This document shows, piece after piece, positions 36,501 to 48,767 of a stretch of DNA of 64,000 nucleotides. The first letter of the stretch is position 1. The number at the start of each line of letters is the position of its first letter. The notes beneath the pieces were generated by a model. That model did no database searches. It saw only the letters and a program-made list of their open reading frames with translations, and had not been told where the DNA came from. A program made the position numbers and the translations under genes. The stretch covers positions 124,001 to 188,000 of the forward strand of contig OX422183.1 in NCBI GenBank assembly GCA_949130485.1, given 5' to 3'. This stretch comes from Agelas oroides. Lineage: Eukaryota; Porifera; Demospongiae; Agelasida; Agelasidae.

Positions 36501-39500
36501 TGTTGCTTGTACGTCTTTTGAAGGTTACGGTAGCGCATAGCCATCGGCAGATCCAATGCTGACTGCATCCTGGGTGGAACAACACATTGGGCACTCAACT
36601 CACAGATTGTACACAAGTCCATCACTGCTGAGAACAACTTGAACATTATTCTGTTCCATACGGCAATAGTGTTTAAAGTTCTGTATGAACTTTGCAGAAG
36701 TTCTACAGTGCTTTGAATGTGGTAACACGATTGAAATATGCAATTGTTTGATTTTTTTGTGTACACAACTCACTTGGTGACTCCAGCATTCTCGGCTACT
36801 GCCATTGCAGCCTCTAGTGCCGCAGTGTCTACCTCAGGTTTGAGAGGGCGGAAGGAGGACGTCAGGAAACTAAACATGTCCCGTGGAGAGCGAACACTGG
36901 AGAAGAAAAGCACAAATATAAAAAGTATTTTACCTCCAAGACCGTTCAGCCCAAAGGCCAATCTTCAACTTAAGGAGAGGCACTTGACTTGGGAAGCGTG
37001 AGAGAGAAGCTATGAGAGAGAAGCTACGAGAGAGAAGCTTGGGACTTACCCACAAAATGGCTCAGTCCTAGCACTGCCACTGGGGTTGAATGCTGCTCTC
37101 TGAAGGGGAGAAAGGAGCAGGAAGGAGGAGGGAAGGATGAGAGGGCCAGGAAGGGTAGGAAAATGGAGTAAAACACAGTGAGAAGGGCAGGTCATGAATG
37201 AGCTTACTGTTGCCTGCCAGCTGGAGAGCTTCTCAGGATGGTGGTATGTAAAGTGGTATCCACTGCACTTCTCAGAGTTGGGCAGCTGTTCCAACAGTTG
37301 GACCACCAGAGGATGACGGAGGCCAAACTGACGGTAGACGTCTGTACCTGCACAGAGGGAGGAGACCAGGTAGTTGGTGCCGGACCCAAGCACACTACAC
37401 ACACCTCTCACTCACCAGTGTAGGGGACGAAGGGCAGGTCTAGTTTGGCTCTCTGCAGCTGAAGCTCAGCAATCACTGAACACCACAACTCTGCAGGTGA
37501 GAAGACCATACGTACAATACCAGTGCAGGCTGCAGGGAAGGGGCCTGGTGGGCTTTAATTGGAAGGAGAGAGCCAAAGACTTCACATGTAGCATTGCTCT
37601 CCTCTACTACTACATACATGCACATCTTGGTTCTAAGACTCCCCACCCATCTCCGGCCCCCTTGGCTTTTTTAAGTTGCAAAATGTATAAAAACAGACCG
37701 AAAGTTGGGAGGCGCCTGGGAACGAGATTAGTCAGTTTGTTGAAATTATACTGATGTACATGCAATATAGCAATTCGTATGACGACAAATAGTATTTCCA
37801 CTCAACCAATCAAAATGCTGCAATATTATCATAGTAGTCGCTTGTCTGCACAATATGACAGACACACATTGACCTCTGACCTTCGAGGTTGTTGCTGGAC
37901 CACTGCTCCCCTTGGGAGGTGGAGAGGGTGAAGGTGAGGGTGTGAGGGTTGGAGGGGAGACCTGCATGGAACCGCCTCACACAACACGATCGCTGTACAG
38001 CATCTGAGCTGTCCTGGGAAGGAAGAGGGGAGGAGAGGAGGAGAGCGGAGGAAGGAGAGGAGGGCGGTGGTCGACGCTTGGGAATACGAAAGTTTCTGAT
38101 TGCTTCTGCGTTTGGGAAGTGAGATAGCTTGTGATCGTCAGTGGTGGGAGGGGAGGCGGGGATGCCGTACAGGACCAGCTGAGAGTGTTGTACTACTGGT
38201 ACAAATCTTAGACTAGTGATTCCGTCCAGTGCCAGGGCAGGTTTCACGGCTGGTGGTGGGGGGCTGGAGAGTCTCCTGCATAAACAACAGACAGAATATG
38301 CCAAGACTGAAATTTGAAGTTTTGTCAAACACTGCAACAATCTCTAACATGGACACTCATTCTAGTTAACCCTTAACCTGAATCACAGCTTGCAAAATGT
38401 TGTCATATATGTCGTATAGCGGGATAATTGGGCTAACCCCTACATGTACATCATGATCACAGCTTGCAAAATGTTTCAGATATGTAACCCTCCATTATTG
38501 CATACTGCAAGCGATCAAAACCTGGGAACAAGGCTAGAACATCTTGTGTTACAGGGATATGTACCTTTCTCTGTATCATATAATGCATACCCATGCTCGT
38601 ACAGACTCTCACACTGCACTGCACCCGTGTCTAAATGTGCTTGTGAAAATTACTAAGTTTAGTCAATTAAAGTTCCTAGTGTGTCCAGTTTGTTTTAGAA
38701 CCCCGGTTTACCTCTCACGGTGGCGGAGGGTGTCCCAGGTGGTGGTCAGCTCCCCGACTGTCACACAGGGACAGCCGAGGTCTGGAGCTTCCACCGTGGT
38801 ACCCTCCATTGAGGGGGCGTGGCTGGCCCACCAGTCCTCTTCCTCAGGAGCACTAAGTATGAGAGTGTAGGTACACGGGACAGAGGGACAACGCACACTC
38901 CAGAAGTCACAGCGACACCTGCAGAGATCGCACACAACCAAATCATGAACCTTGAACTAAAATAATATTCCCCACTCTTTTTGAACTTTCTCTCCCTCTA
39001 AAATCCAAATCTGCCATAATATTTCTCAGTCTTTTGAACTTTCTATGATGGGGCAAATAAGCCAGGGCATACTCTTTCTCCCCACCTTACAGATGGAGAG
39101 AAAAAGTGAACTACATGTACATCCTTTTCCCCTTCAGTACAGTGAAAATTTCAAGTGTACCCCCTATACTCTTTTTCCCCATCATCAGAGGGAGAAAAAG
39201 TTCCGCAAGTTCCTACCTAACTAAACCCCATGTAATCATACACTGTGTGGCCAAAGAGCCAGGGAGGGGGCTGGAAACGAGGAGGAAACTTCACACAGTA
39301 TAAACTTCATTCTCTTCTCTCCTCCCCACACACGAGGGCTACAGCAGTACTTGTACTGGTCTGGCAGCAGCAAGTTCGGCATCTCTGAGAGTTCCGTGAG
39401 AGAGCCCAGACCCTGCACACACAGTGACCCTGGAACAAACACATGAGGAGACGAACAAGGTCGCTAAGCTCACAGTGACCCTGGAACAAACACACGAGGA

Positions 39501-42500
39501 GACGAGATCTTACCAATCTGAATGCTGGTCTTGGCCGGTTGAAGGGAGCGTGGGATCTTGCGACTGGTTCTGTCTGGATGAACCTCCACTATCACACACC
39601 GTAACACAGCAATATCAACATCAGCCAAGACAGCCTGGTAAAGGGAGGGGGAGGGGAGTGTGGGGGGAGAAAGGGAGGAGTGGAGGAAGGGAGGAGGGGG
39701 GGGGAAAGAGAGGAAGGGAGGAGGAAGGGGGAGGGGGAGAGGAGGAAGGGAGGAAGGGGAGAAGGGAGGGAGTGGAGGGGGAGAGTGAAATGTTGCCAGG
39801 TTGTGGGTAGCTGCAACTTAATTGTTACTGGGTAAAACGATGATGGATCCGGAGAAGTCACGTTGTGAGTGGCTACAACTCAATTGCTATCAACAATCTC
39901 TCAGGAAGGGATGTAACAAGGAAGGGAAGGAATATAGTGACCATCAAATGCTGTACCTTGCCCTCTGCGAGGCTGGTGTGTTGCTCGCAGTAGACCTCCT
40001 TGTTCTTGAGGAAGAGACACTTGGCCTTGCGGGCACACTGAAAGTGGTAGTTGGCTGTGCACCAGCTTGCGCAACACCCCACGGTCGCACCCACTTCACG
40101 ACACACATCACAACGCTGGAGGGGAAGAGAACAGCTTGGATTTTAAAAAGAATGTGTACACTACGATCAAAAATAACAGGAGGAAGCTAGGGCGTAAGCG
40201 TGTCTACTAAGTGCATATGAGCTTCATCCTCAACTGAAAATTCAGCACTGCATGGATATCGCCACACTATGCCAGATGTTGCAGGAGTTGGCAACCTGAA
40301 CTTGTATGGTATGATACAACAAGCCTTGCTAAACTTTGCTGCACTTGGCAACAACAATTCTTGAAGCTATTAATTTGTAGGCAGGAATAAAATTGATGTA
40401 AGCTTTTCAGAAAGAGAAAAAATCTCAATACAGTGTTTTGAATAATGATGGATTGATGTCTACAGGAGACTCCTACAGATATGTGAGATATATTGAGCTC
40501 AAAATTACTGTAGTTAGCAGCCTACCAGTCGCACACCCCTGCTGATGGCCGCGTGCACACAGCACAGGATCCCAGAGCACTCCTCGTACACCTCTGCCGA
40601 CCACACGGCACAGTTGACATGCACCCACTCGTCCACTGCACAGGGCAAGAGCCGCCCAGCCTCCTACAGGACCAGCAACAAGACATCATGAAATGGTGAA
40701 ACTAGAAGGGGCCAATGGTGGCCTTTAGGACAAGACGTGGTGCTCACCATTGGCTCTGCGTCTCCCTCCACTGAACACAGTACACACCGTCTACCATCCT
40801 CTGTGTGGTGCTGCTCCGGCTCACATCTGCCCAGTGAGTCCCGGGGCATGTCTTCCTGTACCTGTACACCTGAGGCATAGCAGTGGTCGTGCACGAGCAG
40901 TGGGGGCCTGGAGGGAGGGAGGAAGGGGAGGAAAGAGGGAGGGAGGGAGGAGAGGGGGAGGGAGGAGAGGGGGAGGGAGGAGAGGGGGAAGGGAAGGTGG
41001 GAGGAAGAGAGGAGGGAGGGAGGGAGGGAGGGAGAGGAGGAGAGGTGAAGTACATGTCTTTGGATAAACAAGAGAATGGCAAAATAAATTGTCTTACCAA
41101 TTGAGCTCCGGTGCCTTCAACTTCTTCTCGTCCTCTCTCCTGACTCCTCCCTCCTCACCCTTGTACTCTTCACTCTGTTTTTCCTTCTCTCCCTCCTCTT
41201 TGTTAGTGTCTCCCTCAAACCCATCCAGATGGAACCATGGGAAGTACTGCGCCATTAGCTGGAGACAGAGGGAGGGAGTGAGGGAGAGGGAGTGAGTGAG
41301 GGAGAGTGAGGGAGAGGGAGAGAGAGGGAGAGAGAGTTCTTCTACTACTTCAAACCAAAGAGTAAAACATGAGAACATGCGAACGTGGAGGTACATGTAT
41401 ATGAGGTGTACTGTCCTGTGTTGGTACCTTGACAAAGTTGGCTCTCATGGTGACGGTGGAGCGATACACCAACGACCCTGGTTTGTGGTCCTTCAGACAG
41501 GCTTGCAGTGCCATGCCCACTTCCCATGCAAACTGTGGCACAGTGGAGAACTGCTGACCGGCCGGCTGCACTCCATGGCCAGGAACATTTAGTGCCGACA
41601 ACATCTGCAGAGTACATGTAACTATAGTGATACGCACCTGTAAGTAACTTTAGCTGAAAAGGTGACCATGCAATAGTGGATGTCAAATCCATGATAACAA
41701 TTGAAATGCTACACTTTTAGCTTCATATATAGCACTCTTCTTCACTCTTCTCTAGCATTTACTGCAGTCCCCAATCAACAATGGTGATAATCCCCCAGTC
41801 AAATTTGACTATCAAGCTGAGCCTCTTCCAACAGCAGTACGTCATTCTGAGATATATAGTGTACATTACTCAATGATTGCACACAGGGCAAAGAGCCGGT
41901 TTGTCTACAAAGGGTCTGACTGGACTTTGTGTTTTGGAGAGCTCAGTGAACGAATGTTGAAACCATTGTCCAACAGCACACACAGGTATAAACATGTATA
42001 GACGACGATGCATTCACCATGCACATACCACGTATTGAACATGCATGTACATGTAACACAAACAGTACATGCTTGTACCATGTATAAGTAGTTCCATATA
42101 TGACCTGTTTGCATACTTTTTGGCATGCCATCCTTACATCTTTCTACATTTTTAATGTTTGAGTAGTAATAAATACCTGCATGCTACATGCATGTACATT
42201 AACATGCATGTAGCATACCTGAAAAACATCCCAAAACCACTCACAAAACATGTTCGTGCATGTATCATGTATCACGCATGTAGTTAACCTGAAACTTTCA
42301 TGAAACAGGCATGTATGTAACATGAATGGTTTCAGTGCCTGAAACATCTAGCAGGATGCATGTAACGAATGCATGCCATTTTGTTCAGGGGATACATCAC
42401 AGAACATGCACACAGTAATATGGAATACTTACCTCAGTGAATGATGTGTGCATATACTCATTGACAGCCATTCTCCACCCTGCCTCCCCTCCCTCTGCTC

Positions 42501-43413
42501 CACGACACAGCCGACAGTGAAACACCACCGACTCCGGCAGGTCTGACAGAATCTCATACTCTTCGTCTACACAAAGGTTGACAGGAGATCAATGAGAGTC
42601 ACTCCAGTATAGTGTCTTTAAACAGGAGTGTTGCACCAGCAATATGCCAGCCTTTAGCTAGCCTCGTTCCCAGCCTCTTTCTCAGAGGAAATGAGCCTGG
42701 GAACGAGGCTAGCCTTCAGCAACGTACAAGGAACAAGAAACAAGCTACTGAAGGAAAATAACAAAATTTCATTAATAGCCATTCACTCGTGCTATTAATC
42801 CCAAATTGCACTCGAAACCATGCTATCAATTATACAAAGAACTGAAGTGCAAGAGGTGTTGAGATCTGGCAAGTACGAAAGAAGATGTGTTTTCCTAACA
42901 AAAAAGCGCAAGGTCTGGCAAGTACGAAACCCCTCCCTCCCAAATGAAGTCCTCGATGGAAGGTTACGAAATGAAGCCAACCTTAGAGTCATAGTCACTG
43001 TCAGAGTAGCACTCTCCGCACACAGGACAGTAGTTTCCTGGGAGGAGAACAAGAGAGACCTTGTTACCCTCACCACGTGGGAACAAGACTAGCCAGCGTA
43101 CCTCTCTCTTTCAGCTGATGGCAGTCTACACAGTAGGTGAAATCATCCCTCCACTGTGTACCTGCAATCTGTTACCATCGACAGATGAAACAGGCCAAAG
43201 GGGACGGAGAAGAAAAGGGAAGAAGGAGTCAATCAACACAGATGAAACCTTGCAGCCCCGGCCTGGTGTACCTTGCAGGGTGAGGAAGATTTGCAGCTGA
43301 GACATGCGGTGCAGTCCACACATTTCCATCTTCCACAGACGGTAGTAGATTGATGGTCACTCAGACAGCCCGGGTGGAACCAACGCCCACACACCACACA
43401 ACACACCGCGACA
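33583..43413 (-). CDS. KMT2: KMT2/trithorax-like histone H3K4 methyltransferase, copy B (open in all visible exons)
   Basis: Exons 43413-43272, 43168-43102, 43037-42982, 42566-42433, 41604-41428, 41258-41098, 40907-40748, 40663-40526, 40115-39957, 39634-39514, 39429-39351, 38918-38712, 38275-37881, 37490-37416, 37347-37208, 37099-37050, 36896-36774, 36569-36356, 36227-36132, 34602-34535, 33688-33583: about 955 codons. From 42566 down every phase matches and no stop interrupts. Domain order (PHD, PHD, bromodomain-like ending YFPWF, extended PHD, FYRN, FYRC, SET, post-SET) is that of KMT2A/B and trithorax rather than KMT2C/D. Unlike them, FYRN and FYRC are only about 130 residues apart and no taspase-1-like QxDG site is seen. 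SET shows the cofactor and catalytic motifs GLGLYC, NHACEPNC, YDYKF. CXXC and PHD1 exons and a start codon were not found. Nuclear chromatin enzyme, WDR5-binding WIN motif GSARTE present. Confidence 0.9.
33818..34212. mobile_element. Palindromic MITE-like element, copy B
   Basis: Counterpart of 3190-3584, with the same termini and nested CTCACGTGAG inverted pair. It lies in the intron before the post-SET exon. Confidence 0.75.
34631..34734. mobile_element. Short MITE-like element, copy B
   Basis: Counterpart of 4001-4104. It ends in GGCCTGGGAACGAGGC. Confidence 0.6.
34829..35967. mobile_element. 1.1-kb insertion in a KMT2-B intron with GGGGCGAGCCTGAGC ends
   Basis: Absent from copy A (between about 4183 and 4197). 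GGGGCGAGCCTGAGC near the left end and GCTCAGGCTCGCCCC at the right end are inverted. Inside are an open frame at 35279-35560 of unknown nature, a nested hairpin of the CTCGTTCCCAGG family (35551-35622), and two tandem copies of a block of about 90 bp containing GGAAGCCATGTAT and GCGACCAAGCGCGGC (35724-35890). Exact ends and target duplication are uncertain. Confidence 0.65.
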
Positions 43414-43851
43414 CTGGAGAGAGAGAGAGAAGGAAGAACAGCATGTGAGGACAGAGTTAGACTCTTTTGAAATGAGGGCGTAAAAAAACATCCTAGCTAG
43501 AAAGAATAGCTCCGAAGGGTTGCCGAACAACAAGCGTGAAATATCCGCAGTGACAAAATTTAGCTAACGCGAGTCGAATCGCCAACGGAACGGAAGTCAA
43601 TAGACGTCCATACAATTTTATTTGCACCGGAAGTTAAGCTTCCTGTTTAAAAACGGCTGGTACAACAATTCTCATTATATATTCATCGACTTATATTTCT
43701 TTCTGTACTTCTGTACTGAGAAGTCCAAGTAATGTAAGCAAATTAATAATAACATGAACAAAATAATTATGCATGATTTTAAAGACTATACAAATAACGA
43801 AGAAAGTATGATTGTACTCAGGAGGCTTCAGGAGCAGCAGCCGATACAAAG

Positions 43852-45379
43852 ATGGTGAATACTGGTGGAAGAAGTCGCCGGAGGCTCTCATTCCCACCTG
43901 TACAGGAGCAACCAGAGGATGAGCTAAGTAACTGTGCACTTTGTTCAGGCTGTTACACATCGCTATATGAGCCTCAGACATGGAGGAATGAACAAGCATA
44001 GCAGATAGCAAAATCCTTCCATATTTGGCCTGATAAACGTATTTGTCGCTTATGCAAACGCAACTTGGTATGTTTTTTGACACAATATTTCCTCCATAAC
44101 ATAACCAGACACCTCAGACAGGACAATATCTTTCTTGTCGCTGGTGGATTTCAAGGTGCTATACAAGATACGGCTTGGTTTGTCTCTTATGGCACCAGGC
44201 CCCAACCCAACCCAGCCTATACAAGTAACGCAGAAGAAGCTGACACAAGGCTTTGGATGCATGTAAAAAGAACAAACGCTTCAAAAATACTCATCCTATC
44301 TCCGGATACCACTTCAGCATGGGAGTGAAAAGAATATAGTTATACAACTCAGTACATTAAACAATTAAAGTATTTGCACCTGTCAACTTTTGTTACAGTA
44401 CTACGGAATGACCCCGACCTCTCAGCCATCCCACCCCAGTTGATACCTCAAGTTTTTCAAACCATCTTTGTGGCTACCGGCTGCGATTACATCTCGTTTT
44501 TTAGCGGAATTGGTAAAGCCACCTTCCTGAGATATTTCTATCAGCATGCTGAGTTTATTTCCAGTGGCAAATACAACCTACCAGGTAACTGATGTTGATA
44601 TTCTGGGTTCTTAGCATTCTTACGACTTGTTGGAACTGTCTACTCCCAAAACATTCTTCAGGCTTTTCCACTACTCCAGATAGACACTTCAATAAATTCA
44701 CTGATCCCAACCCATTACAACAGCATTGTAGCTTGATGACATCAGACAAACCATTTGGGATAGGATACAATTTGAGAGTGAGACGATTCCTAGCACTGAG
44801 GCACTATATCGTCACTGGAGACGAACATGTTGGGTGCTAGACATGTGGAAGAAGGCCAATAACAACCACATGGTTCTCCACCCCCATGCTAACTTTGGAT
44901 GGAAAGTTACTGATGAGTCCCTCACCTTTGACAGTGAAAGCAACATGGAAGCAGTCCGGCAACGCGTCATCCAGCTTCTGAAAGGCTGCAAGTGTAAAAC
45001 TGGTTGCACAACTTCACGATGTGGCTGCAGGAAGAAGAATAAAGAGTGTTCAGAAGGATGTGAGTGTACAAATTGTTCCAACACACAGTCAAACACACAT
45101 ACAGCCATTGACAATAGTGAAGATACCTTAATGGAGCTGAGTCTTGAAGAAAACTTTATGGAAAATAGGGAGCAATTTCTGGATGATGAGGTTGACGAAA
45201 TTATGGACTATGACTTTGGTGAGTACCCATTATGTGAAGAACATGAGGATAGCAGTGAAGTGGAAGATAGCATTGAAGTGGAAGATAGCATTGAAGTGGA
45301 AGATAGCATTGAAGTGGAAGATAGCATTGAAGTGGAAGATAGCAGTGAAGTGGAAGATAGCAGTGAATATTTTGACTAA
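43852..45379 (+). pseudogene. FEN-like nuclease plus CXC-domain element, copy B (broken)
   Basis: Counterpart of 12449-13951. It shares the TAG in the Cys-rich start (43999-44001) and the frameshift before the second block, so it was dead before the duplication. It also has a further 7-bp deletion near 44356 and a deletion near 44730. The CXC block and acidic tail stay open (44834-45379). The SIEVED tail has six 18-bp units against four in copy A. Confidence 0.65.
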
Positions 45380-45616
45380 AGTACAAATATATTTGAACAA
45401 ACTGTTGAGTGTTTTATGTATAAAAGTTAACACATCATGTATAAACTGACGCGGAAATCTTTTCTGCACCTGATCTTCAAACGAAAGTCACACTTATACT
45501 TACTTCAATAAATAATGGATAACATATATCGATATCTACTTGTTCTCACCTTATTTGACCGAGTTACATTTGCAAACATTTGCCAGGTAACCGCCGTCAT
45601 CATCGTAGTCGCCGCA

Positions 45617-46858
45617 AAAAAAACTCGAAAGACACTAAGGCAGTTGACTTATTTCCATCCTAGGGAGTCCGGTTCGACAATACAACACTTGCTTTCTGTA
45701 TTGTTCCACTTAAGTTCTCAGCAAGGCTCATGGCTGGCCGTGTAGCACCCTCACTTCTCACCCGGCTGTGTATCAAGAAATGGCTGACGAAGAAGCCCTG
45801 CAATGACGTAATCGTGCAAATAAATTCACGTGACTATTCCGCATATGTGGCTTGAAATAGGGATCACATAACTTTAGTCTACAACCGGTTTTAGTGGTTT
45901 TGGAGGTTTTATGCTGGTTGTATATGGGTTGTGTGCTGGCACAGGTGATGGTGATCTGTGATCTGTGCATTATTGAAGTTGTTTGTGTTACTAAAGTTTT
46001 GTGATCTGTACATAGTTTTTAGGTTTGTGATCTGGAGGTTTTAGGAGTTTTCTGAGGTTGTAAGTGGGTTGTGGAGGTTTTAGAGGTTGTATAGGTTTTC
46101 TGAGGTTGTCTGTGGGTTGTGGAGGTTTTAGAGGTTGTATAGGTTTTATGAGGTTGTCTGTGGGTTATGGAGGTTTTAGGGGTTGTATAGGTTTTTTGAG
46201 GTTGTCTGGGACCAATCGTATTGAACTGTTTAATGAAAACATGTTCTAAAACCTCAGAAACCTCTAAAACCTCAGAAACCTCTAAAACCTCTGAAACCTC
46301 TAAAACCTCTGAAACTTCTAAAACCTCAGAAACCTCTAAAAACCTCTAAAACCTCAGAAACCTCTAAAACCTCTGAAACTTCTAAAACCTCAGAAACCTC
46401 TAAAACCTCAGAAACCACTAAAACCTCTAAAACCTCGGACACCTCTAAAACCTCTGAAACTTCTAAAACCTCAGAAACCACTAAAACCTCTAAAACCTCG
46501 GACACCTCAGAAACCACTGCGACCCATTCACAACCTCTCTACAACCTCAGAAACCTAAAATCACAGAATTCTGACTGCGTAGAACCTTTTACTTGAACTG
46601 CCTTGTACCACTCATCTTAAGACAAGAATATGGAGGGGTAGCTCGTCACTGCGCACGTACATTTCATAGCTTCTTACTCCAAAACCCAGAAAACCACTAA
46701 AACTGGTTGTTTAAAAAATTAATTCGATCCCTATAATAAGCCAGGTATACTATTCCGTTGGCGAAATGACTGCATACACGCGAGGAGTGCTACTATGTTC
46801 GAGTTGAATTGCAATTCACTTCAGTTCATGATAATGCTACAACGCCATTCGAAGAGGA
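45617..46858. other. 1.24-kb copy-B-specific segment with inverted GGTTTTAGAGG/CCTCTAAAACC repeats
   Basis: Lies between GCCGCA and GTGAAATCC, which are nearly adjacent in copy A (14185-14197). The left half has tandem units with GGAGGTTTTAGAGGTTGT (46030-46205). The right half has the complementary CCTCTAAAACCTCAGAAA units (46240-46550). The two halves could pair as a long hairpin. Unbounded by clear inverted termini. Confidence 0.6.
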
Positions 46859-46872
46859 GTGAAATCCAGTCA

Positions 46873-47043
46873 TACCGTATAACGGGAAACTTTCGAGGGA
46901 GAAAACTTTCGCGAATTGGCGAAAAATAAGATTTTCGCGAGAAAACTTTCGCGGATTGCTCGCTAGCGTCGCTGCCTAAAGACGCCACGCGGAGAAAACT
47001 TTCGCGAAAATTTTCTCCTTCGAAAGTTTCCCGCTATACGGTA
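46873..47043. mobile_element. MITE with TACCGTATAACGGGAAA ends, copy B
   Basis: Counterpart of 14207-14376, with both inverted termini intact. Confidence 0.8.
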
Positions 47044-48131
47044 GTTGTCGCTGGGTAAGAGAGCGCTTTTCCTTCTTGAGACGCGCTCGACACAAACACA
47101 CACAAAAACTAAACAAAGCGGGAAGGCGCGAGGGTACGTTAAACTTTAACCGCTGACACCGCATTCCACCCAGGTCGCGGGCCACTCGTGTCTACTCGTG
47201 ATCTACACTCGTGGACGCGCTCGCTTTGTTTACCCTAAACAAATAAGTTAGCTCACTTTGTCTCACCTTATCTTCCCGTCTCTCTTTGTGCCAACGGTCC
47301 AACGGTAACCGCGGCGTCTTTCTCTTTCGCGCCAACAACGCAACAGTGAGTAGTCATCTTTCCCTCTCTCCTGTGCGCGCCAACACTGCAACGCGCGGTA
47401 GCTGTCTCCTTTCCCTCTTTTTCGCACCAACGCTGCAACTGTAGCAGCTAAGCCGTCTCCTTTTCCTTCCCTCTACGTCAACACTGTAACGGTAGCAGAG
47501 TCTATAATTTCCCTTTCTCTTTCGCGCCGATGCTTGCAATTGTAGCCGTATCTCAGGTTCCGTCTACTAGTCTTTTTCCCCATTCTCTTTCACGCTGCTT
47601 GCAACTGTAGATACTTGTCTCCTTTCTCGTCACTTTGTACCCAACGTTACACTCTGACAACTATAGCTATAGCTTGGTTAAGCAGCCTTTTCCACCCAGA
47701 CGCACAAGTTTTCAAACGTGCACAAGCGCTGGAGAAGTTGTAAAATTTGTGCACATGCGCGCGCGGTTAGCTCATGTCTGGCTTCTCCCTACCCCCTGCA
47801 GTGTTGCAAACGGTATCCCATCATCCAAAACTTTAGAAACAAACACATTATTCACTTGCATGATGTGGAATACAAAAAATTTGCAAAAATGTCATACTTC
47901 AGAGTATGTATATATATGGATACAAACCACAAAAAAGCTGTTAGTCACACATTACAACACGCCAATCACAAATCACACCCCACACATCAGATTCAGTTCG
48001 CTCGGGATTTGGCAGCAATGAGTCCTCCTCATTCCCATTGTTGAGGTGGAAGAGGGTGGCATCAGAGACAGCGTGGTAAAATATTTTGGTTCACTAGACA
48101 GGTTGGTGGGTTTACTCGGCAGAAGAGACAG

Positions 48132-48736
48132 TTAGGTGGGTCCACTGGGCACTGGAGACAGTCGGGCAGCCTCTGCCATAAGTTGTTGAACAACTTGGTC
48201 CAGGGTGTTTGGTTCCTCTTTTGCTTCGGAGCCGCCGGCTAGTTTATCTTGCGCTGCTTTCTCCAAGGTGTCCAGGTCTCTGCTTGTCTTGGAGACAGTC
48301 TGCTCGGCTAGACTTTCTTGTGCTGCTCTTTGTAGATTGTCCAGCTCAAGTGTAATGAGATCAATAGTCTCAGATGTTTCGTTAGCACTGGCTGCACCAC
48401 TGGTTGCCTTGGCAATCAATGGTGCAGCCAGTGCTAACCTTGGCAGCCAGAGCTAACCTTGGCAACCTGGCAGCCAGAGTTAACCTTGCCAACCGGGCAA
48501 CCTTGGCAACCGGGGTTTGCCACTCTATTTCTTTATCACTAGACAGTTCAACTTTCTCCTCATCAATGTCATCTTTGTCACCATCACCACCAGGGGTTTC
48601 CTCTTCCACTTTCTCATTAGGGATTTCCCCTTCTAGTTCACTCTGATTAGCAGTTTTTCCCTCCAACAAATTCTCATTAGGGACTTTCCCCAGTAATTCA
48701 TCAGCACTAGGGGTTTCCCCTTCTACACCTTCAGGG
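48132..48736 (-). CDS. Acidic / coiled-coil reading frame, copy B
   Basis: Counterpart of 15333-15962. The acidic half is open here (Glu codon at 48661-48663 where copy A has a stop). Behind the acceptor-like CTGCGTCAG the frame reads through repeated GE-x-PNE and a DGDKDD cluster. The second half, in another frame, carries LDxLxxAAQxxLA heptads and stops at 48132. The middle GCAACCTTGG repeats are shorter than in copy A. It could be two exons of one gene or a 3' part of a gene overlapping the macrodomain locus. Function unknown. Confidence 0.4.
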
Positions 48737-48767
48737 CTGACGCAGGTTGCAAAATGGCAGGAGAGGG

